A DNA stretch of 7,780 bases from Legionella genomosp. 1 (GTDB lineage Bacteria; Pseudomonadota; Gammaproteobacteria; Legionellales; Legionellaceae), in contig CAMBHM010000065.1 of NCBI GenBank assembly GCA_945867185.1, forward strand, positions 1-7,780, read 5' to 3'. Shown here piece after piece: positions 1 through 6,915 of the stretch. The notes under the pieces were generated by a model, which was given only the letters and a program-made list of their open reading frames with translations, made no database searches and was not told the origin of the DNA. The position numbers were made by a program, and so were the translations under genes. How positions within the stretch are numbered: position 1 is the stretch's first letter; every line of letters begins with the position of its first letter.

Positions 1-114
1 GTTAAGCAGGAAGGATGTATTGAAAGCGAGTGTTACCTCAATGTTTACCGTAGGTTATGATTGATTGAGCGAGTGATTAGGTGAAGTTTAATCAATCTGG
101 ACCTAGAACCAGTT
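1..114 (+). other. Spacer upstream of the 5S rRNA gene, no 23S tail visible
   Basis: This stretch precedes the 5S gene and is probably the 23S-5S internal transcribed spacer. I could not find the conserved gammaproteobacterial 23S 3' end (the ACTAAT...CGTGAGGCTT region) in it, and there is no tRNA-like T-arm. Either the 23S gene ends just outside the window, giving a spacer of more than 114 nt, or the 5S gene is not linked to a 23S gene. The only structure I see is an inverted repeat, listed separately. A TATGAT at 56-61 with a poor -35 17 nt upstream could be a chance promoter match and is not called. Confidence 0.5.
59..97 (+). repeat. 8-bp perfect inverted repeat upstream of 5S rRNA
   Basis: GATTGATT at 59-66 is exactly complementary to AATCAATC at 90-97, with a 23-nt loop. 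In the precursor rRNA this could form a hairpin just before the 5S sequence. Such stems in rRNA spacers often serve RNase processing, but that role is inferred here. The stem is AT-rich, so it is only moderately stable. Confidence 0.45.
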
Positions 115-233
115 TTCCTGGCGACCATAGCCGTTTGGCCCCACCTGATCCCATCTCGAACTCAGAAGTGAAACGAATGCGCGCCGATGATAGTGTGGGG
201 TCTCCTCATGTGAAAGTAGGTCATTGCCAGGAT
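115..233 (+). rRNA. rrf: 5S ribosomal RNA
   Basis: This is 5S rRNA, a structural RNA of the large ribosomal subunit. The sequence follows the E. coli 5S closely: CCTGGCGACCATAG at the 5' side, CCCACCTGA-CCCAT, CGAACTCAGAAGTGAAAC in the loop B/helix III region, GCGCCGATGATAGTGTGGGG, then TGAAAGTAGG and the closing GCCAGG. Helix I pairs TCCTGGCGA (116-124) with the sequence at 224-232, nine pairs including one G-U. The total of about 117-119 nt is normal. The exact ends are inferred from helix I and may be off by 1-2 nt. It is followed directly by a strong terminator, so it is the last gene of its transcription unit. Confidence 0.97.
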
Positions 234-243
234 TTTATTGCAG

Positions 244-270
244 AAGCAGCCCAAGGGCTGCTTTTTTTTT
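244..270 (+). terminator. Rho-independent terminator of the rRNA unit
   Basis: AAGCAGCCC (244-252) and GGGCTGCTT (255-263) are perfect complements. The practical stem is 8 bp with a CAAG tetraloop, and the run of nine T residues (262-270) follows immediately. It lies 11 nt after the 5S 3' end. The hairpin would also form in RNA from the convergent ABC transporter operon. On that strand it is followed by CTGCAATAAAAT and not by a U-run, so it is a weak terminator in that direction. Confidence 0.93.
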
Positions 271-284
271 GGAAAAATCAAGGG

Positions 285-1589
285 TTAGTGTGATGCATTG
301 ATCCCAGGATTCTCAAGGCTCAAAATCCCTGTATTAAAATCATAAGCAAAAATCTCCGCATATCGCCCCCAATCAATCATCGTGCGTAAGATCCGCTCTG
401 CTTCTTTGACACTGAAAAAGTCCTCTAATTTACTTAAAAAACGCTCTTCCGAAACCCGATTACCCGCTTTCTCATCCAAAGTCTTACGAATATATCGTGC
501 CAGCGGCACCGTTGCCAATAATCGCTCTGCAAACAATTGTTTGCGTTCTTGTAAATCGGCCTCTGAAAAAATTTTTCCAAGTTCACTCAATTGAATGTCC
601 CCATCTTGCACCTTCGCAAATCCCAAAATATCCAGGGTTTCAATAATCGGAAATAAATCATCCACATTCAAAATAAGTTCATCTGCAAGTTCAGGTAAAT
701 CAATAGCTCCTTTAAACGACTTCATGCTTTCGATAAGACCCGATAATTCAGAAGGTTCTACTTCTGGCAACCGATAGCCCAGTCCAATCGAGCGATTCCG
801 TGCAGCCCGATGAGATTTTTCTCCTGCACCCGTGGTCATTAAGGTGTATATTTTATCAACCAAGGCCCGAAAAGAAGGCGTTTCTGGATCTCTAGGCTCT
901 GGAAGCTCCACCATGAGATCCGAACGAATATACCCAGGATCACTTCCCAGAATCACGATTCTATCAGCCAACATGACCGCTTCTTCAATGTTGTGCGTCA
1001 CCAACAAAATACCATTGGTATTGGTTTTTTTCTCTTGCCATAATCGCAAGAGATCCGACTTCAAGTTCTCAGCAGTTAATACATCCAATGCCGAAAAAGG
1101 CTCATCCATTAAGAGTACATCCGGATGAATCACCAACGCGCGTGCAAATCCAACCCGTTGTCGCATACCACCTGATAGCTCTTTTGGAAACGCCGATTCA
1201 AACCCATCTAAACCAATCGTGTCAATCGCCTCAATCGCACGTCGCCGGCGCTCCAAACGACGGATCCCTTGTGCTTCTAATCCTAATTCTACATTTTCAA
1301 GCACCGTCAACCAAGGCATCAAGGCAAATGATTGGAACACCATGGCAATGCCTTGCACCGGTTTGGTAACGGGAGTTCCTCGATAGATGATCCGCCCACT
1401 CGTTGGGGGAACAAGTCCCGCTATGATACGGAGCAATGTCGATTTCCCAGAGCCTGATTTCCCAAGCAAAGCAACGATTTCACCTGTTTTCAGTGTAAAA
1501 TGTAGATCGTCTAACACCAACAAATCTTGTGTTGCTGCTTTTTTAAATGCTTTTCGCAAATGTTCTATGACAATAATGGTTTCGGACAT
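285..1589 (-). CDS. ABC transporter ATP-binding protein, NitT/TauT-like, with C-terminal AAA-associated domain
   Basis: This is the motor subunit of an ABC importer of the nitrate/sulfonate/taurine type, on the cytoplasmic face of the inner membrane (434 aa). Residues 1-250 are a complete nucleotide-binding domain: Walker A GKSGSGKST (43-51), Q-loop Gln86 in VFQSFALMPW, signature LSGGMRQR (138-145), Walker B VLLMDEP (158-164), D-loop SALD (166-169) and switch His199 in VTHN. All catalytic residues are present. Residues about 278-425 form an extra alpha-rich region that fits the AAA-associated C-terminal domain (PF09821 by recollection), found on ATPases paired with duplicated permeases. It lies 3 nt after the permease stop, with no clear Shine-Dalgarno sequence (TGCGTGAATT before ATG), so translation is probably coupled to the permease. 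The substrate cannot be read from the sequence. The gene ends 14 bp from the T-tract of the convergent 5S terminator. Confidence 0.93.
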   Translation of the reverse strand: MSETIIVIEHLRKAFKKAATQDLLVLDDLHFTLKTGEIVALLGKSGSGKSTLLRIIAGLVPPTSGRIIYRGTPVTKPVQGIAMVFQSFALMPWLTVLENVELGLEAQGIRRLERRRRAIEAIDTIGLDGFESAFPKELSGGMRQRVGFARALVIHPDVLLMDEPFSALDVLTAENLKSDLLRLWQEKKTNTNGILLVTHNIEEAVMLADRIVILGSDPGYIRSDLMVELPEPRDPETPSFRALVDKIYTLMTTGAGEKSHRAARNRSIGLGYRLPEVEPSELSGLIESMKSFKGAIDLPELADELILNVDDLFPIIETLDILGFAKVQDGDIQLSELGKIFSEADLQERKQLFAERLLATVPLARYIRKTLDEKAGNRVSEERFLSKLEDFFSVKEAERILRTMIDWGRYAEIFAYDFNTGILSLENPGINASH

Positions 1590-1592
1590 AAT

Positions 1593-3332
1593 TCACGCAC
1601 AATGATATCGTTGATCTGCTAAGCGATAGAGTGGTCGCCACAACATATGATTAAAAAACAATACGTACACACACATCATCGCCGTTCCCAATGCAATCTT
1701 TGGAAAGTCTCCTGCCATCGTGCTTTCTTGAATGTATGCACCCAGTCCCGTGGCCTTTAATGTGGTCGACCCCCAACTCACCCACTCTGCCACGATGCTT
1801 GCGTTCCAAGCTCCTCCCGCAGCGGTAATGGCGCCTGTAATAAAGTAAGGAAAAATACCTGGCAAAGCGAGCTTTCGCCACCACTGCCAGCGTCGCACCC
1901 CAAAGTTATCCGCTACCAAACACAAATCACGTGGGATCATAGAAGCGCCTGCAATCACATTAAACAAAATATACCATTGTGTCCCTAAAATCATAAGGGG
2001 CGTGACCCAAATTTCAACACTCAAATGAAAGCGCACTATCGCTATGACAAATAGAGGGTACACAAGATTTGCTGGGAATGCCGCCAAAAATTGTATTGCA
2101 GGTTGTATTTTTTGCGCAAAACGTGGTCGCATCCCTATCCACACCCCCACTGGAATCCAGACCAATGAGCTCAGAAAAATGAGAACAATCACCCGTGTGC
2201 CAGTAAGAGCCCCTAACCAAAACACGTGGATGATATCTTGAATAGGGATCATCGATAAAATATACTTTATCAGCACTGTTGCTCCGACAAGCGATAGAGT
2301 CCCTACCAACACACCAAACAACCAATCTATCCGTTGCTCGCGTGCACTGTTCACCACCCTCATTAAAAGGATCCCTTGCCGAGGACGGCTGAATCCATTG
2401 ATGAACTTATCCTTCAAAACACCCAACCCCCAATGTACCTGCTTCATCAAGCGACTACGACGAAGTAGATCAATCATCCAAGACTGTGCTTCCTCACCTT
2501 CTATACTGGGATCTGCTTTAAATTTCTCAGACCATGCCATCAAGGTTCGAAATAGCAATTGATCATACAAAAAAATAACCACCACCATGGTCAGCATGGC
2601 GTACCCAATGGCTGTAAGATCATGCCTCTCGATGGCCAACGCAATATATGATCCAATGCCTGGCAAGCGAATATCTTGATTGGCTACCACCAGGGCCTCG
2701 GACAATACTACAAAAAACCAACTGGCTGACATCGACATCATCGCGTTCCATAACAAACTCGGCATCGCAAACGGCACTTCTACTTTCCAGAAATATTGCC
2801 AGCGCGATAATTGAAACATGGCTGCCGCTTCACGTAAATCATTCGGCACCCGTTTCAAGGACTGATACAATCCAAAAGTCATGTTCCAAACTTGAGCGGT
2901 GAAGATCACGAAAAGAGAGGCACACTCAGGACCTAGCAAACTATGGGGGAAAAAATGAATAAACCCCGTGATACTAATAGCCAAAAAGCTCAGTACAGGC
3001 ACTGATTGCAACACGTCAATGGCTGGAATAATGAGTCGCTCTGCACGTTTGTTCTTCGCAGCGAAGGCGCCCACCACCAAAGTAAACAATAAGGAGAAGC
3101 CTAGCGCAATAAATAGTCGAGAAACGGTCCGTAATGCATAGTATGGTAAAACATTTGGATCTAGCACAATGGGCGTAGACACGCCCAACACATAAGGTCG
3201 CACCATCTGTTGTCCTGCCCAACTTAAAAAGAAAAAGCTGCACAACAGCAATACAAACAATAAAACATCCCAGCGGTTAAACCCCCGAGACGTATCCTCG
3301 CTTTTAGAAAAATAAAACCGGCTCTGACTCAC
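1593..3332 (-). CDS. ABC transporter permease with two fused membrane domains (COG4986-like)
   Basis: This inner-membrane permease of 579 aa carries two binding-protein-dependent transport domains in one chain, so one polypeptide replaces the usual permease dimer. About 12 hydrophobic segments are visible, starting near residues 22-41. Each half has an EAA-type coupling loop that contacts the ATPase: EAAAMFQLSRWQ near residue 168 and VADNFGVRRWQ near residue 473. Both are followed by similar K-(V/L)-x-x-P stretches, which supports an internal duplication. IDVLQSVPVLSF and GTQWYILFNVIAGAS are typical of the duplicated anion-transport permeases. I chose the GTG at 3332 because GGAAGGG lies 4 nt upstream of it. 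A TTG at 3347 would add five residues but has no ribosome site. First gene of an operon with the ATPase. No substrate-binding protein gene is nearby, so the substrate is unknown. Confidence 0.9.
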   Translation of the reverse strand: MSQSRFYFSKSEDTSRGFNRWDVLLFVLLLCSFFFLSWAGQQMVRPYVLGVSTPIVLDPNVLPYYALRTVSRLFIALGFSLLFTLVVGAFAAKNKRAERLIIPAIDVLQSVPVLSFLAISITGFIHFFPHSLLGPECASLFVIFTAQVWNMTFGLYQSLKRVPNDLREAAAMFQLSRWQYFWKVEVPFAMPSLLWNAMMSMSASWFFVVLSEALVVANQDIRLPGIGSYIALAIERHDLTAIGYAMLTMVVVIFLYDQLLFRTLMAWSEKFKADPSIEGEEAQSWMIDLLRRSRLMKQVHWGLGVLKDKFINGFSRPRQGILLMRVVNSAREQRIDWLFGVLVGTLSLVGATVLIKYILSMIPIQDIIHVFWLGALTGTRVIVLIFLSSLVWIPVGVWIGMRPRFAQKIQPAIQFLAAFPANLVYPLFVIAIVRFHLSVEIWVTPLMILGTQWYILFNVIAGASMIPRDLCLVADNFGVRRWQWWRKLALPGIFPYFITGAITAAGGAWNASIVAEWVSWGSTTLKATGLGAYIQESTMAGDFPKIALGTAMMCVYVLFFNHMLWRPLYRLADQRYHCA

Positions 3333-3336
3333 TGCA

Positions 3337-3343
3337 CCCTTCC
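3337..3343 (-). promoter_or_regulatory. Shine-Dalgarno site that decides the permease start
   Basis: On the minus strand GGAAGGG lies 4 nt before a GTG codon at 3332-3330. The more upstream in-frame TTG (3347-3345) would place this site inside the coding sequence and has only CCAGTACG ahead of it. The GTG is therefore the likelier start. Confidence 0.65.
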
Positions 3344-3372
3344 ACAACGTACTGGTATTCTGCTTTCGTATA

Positions 3373-3401
3373 ATTTTAAACAGTAATAGAAGTTATCACA
3401 A
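3373..3401 (-). promoter_or_regulatory. Predicted sigma70 promoter for the ABC transporter operon
   Basis: Reading the minus strand, TTGTGA (3401-3396, 4 of 6 consensus bases) and TAAAAT (3378-3373, 5 of 6) are separated by exactly 17 nt. The predicted transcription start near 3366 gives a leader of about 34 nt to the GTG start. The 80-90 nt between tatB and the permease are AT-rich, so a chance match is possible. The break in tight gene spacing and the change of function support a new transcription unit here. Confidence 0.5.
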
Positions 3402-3426
3402 ATATTAAAATGAATGAATCGGCGGA

Positions 3427-3651
3427 TTAGTCCTCCTGATGATAGGTCATATCTGCTTGTTCAGCTTTCTTGATATTGTCTTGTAATTGAAATGCTTGTG
3501 TTTGTTGCTGTAAGAAAGCTGTGGCACGGTGTTTGATTCGGTGTAAGTGCTTTAGCCATGTTCCCGCGTAATGAGCGATGCTTGGCCATTGTTTGGGGCC
3601 GAGTACAACCACGGCAATGATAACAGTGAGTAATAACTCCCCGAGGCTCAT
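3427..3651 (-). CDS. tatB: Sec-independent protein translocase TatB, very short
   Basis: TatB is the receptor-side partner of TatC in the twin-arginine translocase, which exports folded proteins across the inner membrane. The 74 residues begin with MSLGELLLTVIIAVVVLGP: an N-terminal membrane helix with a Glu at position 5, followed by the LGP hinge that marks TatB more than TatA. An amphipathic basic helix follows (WLKHLHRIKHR), then a short charged, glutamine-rich tail. E. coli TatB is 171 aa, so this one lacks most of the C-terminal region. Its ATG overlaps the tatA stop (ATGA), and AAGGGG lies 6-7 nt upstream. No convincing terminator follows: only a 4-bp stem over the stop region. A TatA-like function cannot be excluded because the two families are homologous. 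No tatC follows. Confidence 0.82.
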   Translation of the reverse strand: MSLGELLLTVIIAVVVLGPKQWPSIAHYAGTWLKHLHRIKHRATAFLQQQTQAFQLQDNIKKAEQADMTYHQED

Positions 3652-3815
3652 GAAGGCCCCTTGTCTTCGTCAGACTCATTGAGTGCGCGTTTAAAGTTTT
3701 TGATGGCATGACCCAGATCAGTTCCCATTGTTTTGAGTTTGTTGGTGCCAAATAAAGCCACAACGATGAGTAAGATTAAGATCAGAGACAGCGGGCTTAC
3801 GCCATGAAATCCCAT
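3648..3815 (-). CDS. tatA: Sec-independent protein translocase TatA, 55 aa
   Basis: TatA is the pore-forming or membrane-thinning subunit of the twin-arginine translocase. I translated this gene directly: 55 residues starting MGFHGVSPLSLILILLIVVA, one N-terminal membrane helix. Then comes the TatA hinge and amphipathic helix with the family pattern FGTNKLKTMGTDLGHAIKNF: the FG pair, KL, G and DLG-x-AI-x-x-FK. A short acidic tail (NESDEDKGPS) follows. It is shorter than E. coli TatA (89 aa), mainly in the dispensable C-terminal tail. The start lies 1 nt after the ubiB stop, with AGGAG 5 nt upstream inside the ubiB end. Its stop overlaps the tatB start by 4 nt. This places tatA firmly in the ubi operon. 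Confidence 0.92.
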   Translation of the reverse strand: MGFHGVSPLSLILILLIVVALFGTNKLKTMGTDLGHAIKNFKRALNESDEDKGPS

Positions 3816-3816
3816 A

Positions 3817-5463
3817 TCAGCTCCTGTTGGTCCAGTTCATCAGTGCCACGATTCCGCCTAATGCTGCGGTACTCAAGGCGATGGTTGCTACAGTGTCGGG
3901 TGGTAGTAGGGTGCTGATGCTTGCAACACCTAACATGATCCAAAACAGGGCCACCCCTATTCCTTTATACCACACTTGGCGCTCTTGGGAAGACGCACTA
4001 GAAAGGGGTGATAGGTGTGATTCGGCCTGTCGTTGTTCTTTCGTTAGTAGTAACACCTCATATAAAAGGCGCGGCATATGCGGCAGTTGCTCTACCATGA
4101 ACGGTACATTGTCTCGAAGGTGTTTTAGAAATAAGGTTGGGCTGACTTGCTCTTTCACCCAGGTTTCAAGAAATGGTTTGGCGGTCGCCCACAAGTCTAG
4201 CTCAGGATATAGTTGTCGGCCTAATCCCTCGACAGCAAAGAGTGTTTTTTGTAAGAGCACCAATTGTGGCTGAACTTCCATATGAAATCGACGGGCCACT
4301 TGAAACAATTGTAATACCACGAGCGCAAAGGAAATATCTTTGAGTGGTTTCTCAAAAATGGGTTCACAAACAGTGCGTATGGCGCTTTCAAATGCTTCAA
4401 CGCGCGTGCCGCGTGCAAGCCATCCAGATTCTATATGGAGCTCAGCCACACGCTTATAGTCTCGATTAAAGAATGCCAGTAAATTTTCTGCAAGGTAGCG
4501 CTTATCTTGATCGTTAAGGGTGCCCATGATTCCAAAATCAACACAAATATATTGTGGGTAGGCTAACTGTTTGGTGGATACAAAAATGTTGCCTGGGTGC
4601 ATGTCTGCGTGAAAGAAACAATCTCGAAACACTTGGGTAAAGAAAATTTCCAAGCCTCGTTCGGCTAGTCGTTTGATATGGATGCCGGCGGCCTGTAATT
4701 GCGGTAAATCCGAGATGGGTATACCATAAATTCGCTCCATGACGAGCAGGTTGTCACGAAGGTAAGGCCAATGTATTTCAGGGACATACAGTAAAGGGGA
4801 ATGCTGAAAATTCCGGCGAAGTTGTGAGGCATTGGCTGCTTCTCGTTGTAAATCTAACTCATCGAGCAGTGTTTGTTCAAACTCAAGCACAATCTCTTTT
4901 GGTTTAAAGCGTTTGCCCTCTGGCCAATAACGATCGGCTAAGCTTGCAATGGTTTTTAGAATAGCTACATCTTGTACGATGATCTGTTTGATATTGGGAC
5001 GTAATATTTTAACGACCACCTCTTCGCCAGTGAGCAGGGTTGCGGCATGTACTTGGGCGATGGAGGCTGACGCCAATGGCTCGCTTTCAAACTGAGCAAA
5101 TACTTCTGAGGCTGGGCGTCCAAAGGCTGCTTCTACGAGCCGCAAGGCTTGTTCACTGGGGAAGGCAGGGACACTGTCTTGAAGTTTACAGAGTTCTTTG
5201 GCAATGTCGTTTGGGAGTAGATCGGGTCGAGTAGAGAGTGCTTGTCCAAATTTAATGAAGATAGGCCCTAACGCTTCGACAGTTTGCCTTAACGCCACGG
5301 CGCGAGGCAGGGGCTCCTTGCGAAACCAATTCCAAGGATTGAAATAAATGATAAAGCGAAAGGGTGTAAATAAGCGCAAGCTCACGATCACAGTATCCAA
5401 CCCGTGTTTCGCTAAAATATGATTGATTTGTAAGAGTCGTAAGAATTGTTTGAGGGAGATCAT
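3817..5463 (-). CDS. ubiB: UbiB, atypical kinase/ATPase of ubiquinone biosynthesis
   Basis: This is a member of the ABC1/ADCK/UbiB family of protein-kinase-like proteins. It is required for ubiquinone biosynthesis and is thought to act as an ATPase on lipid intermediates or their handling at the inner membrane. The 548 aa match the family's usual length of about 545. Visible motifs are KFGQ (71-74) in the family-specific N-terminal extension, the alanine-rich nucleotide loop ASASIAQVH (131-139), the lysine in VVVK (152), LDELDLQREAAN (200-211), the catalytic-loop motif HADMHPGN (285-292) and DFG (309-311). Two C-terminal membrane helices lie near 501-520 and 525-543, the usual anchor. The ATG overlaps the ubiJ stop (ATGA) and has no strong Shine-Dalgarno sequence, so translation is probably coupled. 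All key residues are intact. Confidence 0.97.
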   Translation of the reverse strand: MISLKQFLRLLQINHILAKHGLDTVIVSLRLFTPFRFIIYFNPWNWFRKEPLPRAVALRQTVEALGPIFIKFGQALSTRPDLLPNDIAKELCKLQDSVPAFPSEQALRLVEAAFGRPASEVFAQFESEPLASASIAQVHAATLLTGEEVVVKILRPNIKQIIVQDVAILKTIASLADRYWPEGKRFKPKEIVLEFEQTLLDELDLQREAANASQLRRNFQHSPLLYVPEIHWPYLRDNLLVMERIYGIPISDLPQLQAAGIHIKRLAERGLEIFFTQVFRDCFFHADMHPGNIFVSTKQLAYPQYICVDFGIMGTLNDQDKRYLAENLLAFFNRDYKRVAELHIESGWLARGTRVEAFESAIRTVCEPIFEKPLKDISFALVVLQLFQVARRFHMEVQPQLVLLQKTLFAVEGLGRQLYPELDLWATAKPFLETWVKEQVSPTLFLKHLRDNVPFMVEQLPHMPRLLYEVLLLTKEQRQAESHLSPLSSASSQERQVWYKGIGVALFWIMLGVASISTLLPPDTVATIALSTAALGGIVALMNWTNRS

Positions 5464-6062
5464 GATAGCGCATTCACATGCGCGGCCAATCGTTCAACCG
5501 TGAGGGACAATGTATCGACATCATTGAAAAAATCAGTGAGTTCCTCTTTCGGGGGACAAGCTCGTAATTCCTCTTGTAGATAGTCCCTAATATTGTGTTG
5601 CATGGATTTGCTAACACGGTGTGTCAACGAGCGGCCTTTACGAACCAAGGATCCAACCTGATAAGCGACCACGTCTCCTGTAAAGCGTGCCAGATGTCCT
5701 TCCCAGTCAATATCCAGTTCGTCAAATAACAGTTTGACTCGTTGACCAAGTTCTATATCGCCAGTGATTTTAACGGAATCATTAAAGAGTGATCGGACTT
5801 TTGAGGCGGGTAATAGGCTTAACCGAATAAGCCCTAAGGGACTGCTATGAATCACTGCATCGGCTTTTCCAGGATGATGCGCCTTCAGTTGCAGTTCAGT
5901 GGGTGTGAAACAGAGGAAGAAATGGACTTGTAACGGACTGATAATGAGCTCTAAAACGCGACCATCCAGTGCTTGAAGTCTCGAGGGCATGGCGGCATCC
6001 AGTTGGAGTGCATGATTGATCGCTTTTTGAAGTATCGTGAGAGAAAGGTCTTTGATCATCAT
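5460..6062 (-). CDS. ubiJ: UbiJ, SCP2-domain accessory factor of ubiquinone biosynthesis
   Basis: UbiJ is a non-enzymatic factor needed for aerobic ubiquinone synthesis. In E. coli it binds lipid intermediates through an SCP2 domain and helps organise the Ubi complex. The 200 aa are very close to the E. coli length of 201. Sequence identity is low, as is normal for this protein, but the order of features fits: a beta-rich SCP2-like part (about 35-110), the ITGDIELGQ motif (about 99-107), then W-E-x-x-L and FTGDVVAYQVG. A C-terminal amphipathic, coiled-coil-like segment (about 172-200, DTLSLTVERLAAHVNAL) closes it. It sits between ubiE (4 nt away) and ubiB (4-nt overlap), the canonical position. 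TTGAGGGC before the ATG gives a usable ribosome site. A second ATG follows at once, so the start could be one residue later. Confidence 0.9.
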   Translation of the reverse strand: MMIKDLSLTILQKAINHALQLDAAMPSRLQALDGRVLELIISPLQVHFFLCFTPTELQLKAHHPGKADAVIHSSPLGLIRLSLLPASKVRSLFNDSVKITGDIELGQRVKLLFDELDIDWEGHLARFTGDVVAYQVGSLVRKGRSLTHRVSKSMQHNIRDYLQEELRACPPKEELTDFFNDVDTLSLTVERLAAHVNALS

Positions 6063-6066
6063 GCCC

Positions 6067-6819
6067 TCAATATTTATAGGCGACGTGTAAGGCTACAATG
6101 CCGCCGCTTAAGTTATCATAATGGCAGTCCTCAAAGCCTGCTTCTTCAATCATATCAAGCAACGCATCTTGTGTGGGATGCATACGGATAGATTCGGCAA
6201 GATATCGATAGCTTTCTGCATCGTTTGCAATGCATTGCCCAAGTTTTGGCAAAACTTGAAAGGAGTACCAGTCATACAGTGGCTTCAATCCAGGAAGTAC
6301 TGGGGTAGAGAACTCAAGAATGAGTAGTTTGCCGCCTGGTTTACACACACGAAACATAGACCGAAGCGCCGCTTCTTTGTCGGTTACATTGCGCAATCCA
6401 AAGCCCATGGTGATGCAATGAAAACGATTGCTTGCAAAAGGCAAGCATTCCGCGTTGGCTTGTACAAACGCTATATTGTCATGAAGTCCTGCATCGAACG
6501 CGCGATTTCGGCCTACGGCCAACATGGCAGCATTGATGTCTGCCAAGATCACTTGTCCTGTGGCACCGACACGTTTGTACAACCCTCGTGCTAAATCGCC
6601 GCTGCCGCCGGCAAGATCTAATACGGTTTGCCCTTTTTGTACGTTGCTTTTAGAAAGGGCTGCACGTTTCCATAGGCGATGAATGCCCAAAGACATCAGA
6701 TCATTCATCTGATCATATTTGTCAGCCACGGAATGAAAAACGGCATCGACTTTTTCCGCTTTTTCTTCCCAGGCAACCGATTGAAATCCAAAATGTGTTT
6801 TTTTGTTTTGAGTACCCAT
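6067..6819 (-). CDS. ubiE: UbiE, demethylmenaquinone / 2-polyprenyl-6-methoxy-benzoquinol methyltransferase
   Basis: UbiE is the SAM-dependent C-methyltransferase of ubiquinone (and menaquinone, where made) biosynthesis. The 250 aa align along nearly the whole length with E. coli UbiE (251 aa). THFGFQ is near the N-terminus, then [18 protein letters not shown] and IHRLWKR, and the SAM-binding motif [12 protein letters not shown] (about 66-77). [12 protein letters not shown] (acidic ribose-binding region), [25 protein letters not shown], the motif III region LILEFS, and [17 protein letters not shown] follow. The C-terminus [12 protein letters not shown] matches the family ending. First gene of the ubiE-ubiJ-ubiB-tatA-tatB run. 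The Shine-Dalgarno sequence is weak (AATAAGCC before ATG), but conservation of the N-terminus supports the start. Confidence 0.98.
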   Translation of the reverse strand: MGTQNKKTHFGFQSVAWEEKAEKVDAVFHSVADKYDQMNDLMSLGIHRLWKRAALSKSNVQKGQTVLDLAGGSGDLARGLYKRVGATGQVILADINAAMLAVGRNRAFDAGLHDNIAFVQANAECLPFASNRFHCITMGFGLRNVTDKEAALRSMFRVCKPGGKLLILEFSTPVLPGLKPLYDWYSFQVLPKLGQCIANDAESYRYLAESIRMHPTQDALLDMIEEAGFEDCHYDNLSGGIVALHVAYKY

Positions 6820-6850
6820 GGCTTATTCAGCTCAGCGACGGTGAGGGGCT

Positions 6851-6879
6851 ATAGTACACGATAAGGATCGGGAGCGAAA
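6851..6879 (-). promoter_or_regulatory. Weak candidate promoter of the ubi-tat operon
   Basis: On the minus strand TACTAT (6856-6851, 5 of 6) lies about 25 nt plus a short leader ahead of the ubiE start. The hexamer 17 nt upstream is TTTCGC (6879-6874), a poor -35. Position is sensible but the evidence is weak. Read-through from the acidic-protein gene is also possible, since no clear terminator separates them. Confidence 0.3.
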
Positions 6880-6915
6880 TAACTTCCTATTCTTGCACGA
6901 AGACTTCACCAGATA

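Noticed and set aside
1..114. Possible tRNA or 23S fragment upstream of 5S
   Set aside because: There is no GTTCGA-type T-loop, no acceptor-stem pairing and no conserved 23S tail.
81..293. 70-codon open frame on the + strand
   Set aside because: It runs straight through the 5S rRNA gene and its terminator, so it is a chance open frame.
3461..3763. 100-codon open frame on the minus strand overlapping tatA and tatB
   Set aside because: It is out of frame with both tat genes, which have clear family motifs, coupled start/stop and ribosome sites. It is a shadow.
3827..4273. 148-codon + strand open frame
   Set aside because: It is antisense to the conserved 3' half of ubiB and has no recognisable domain; a shadow of that gene.
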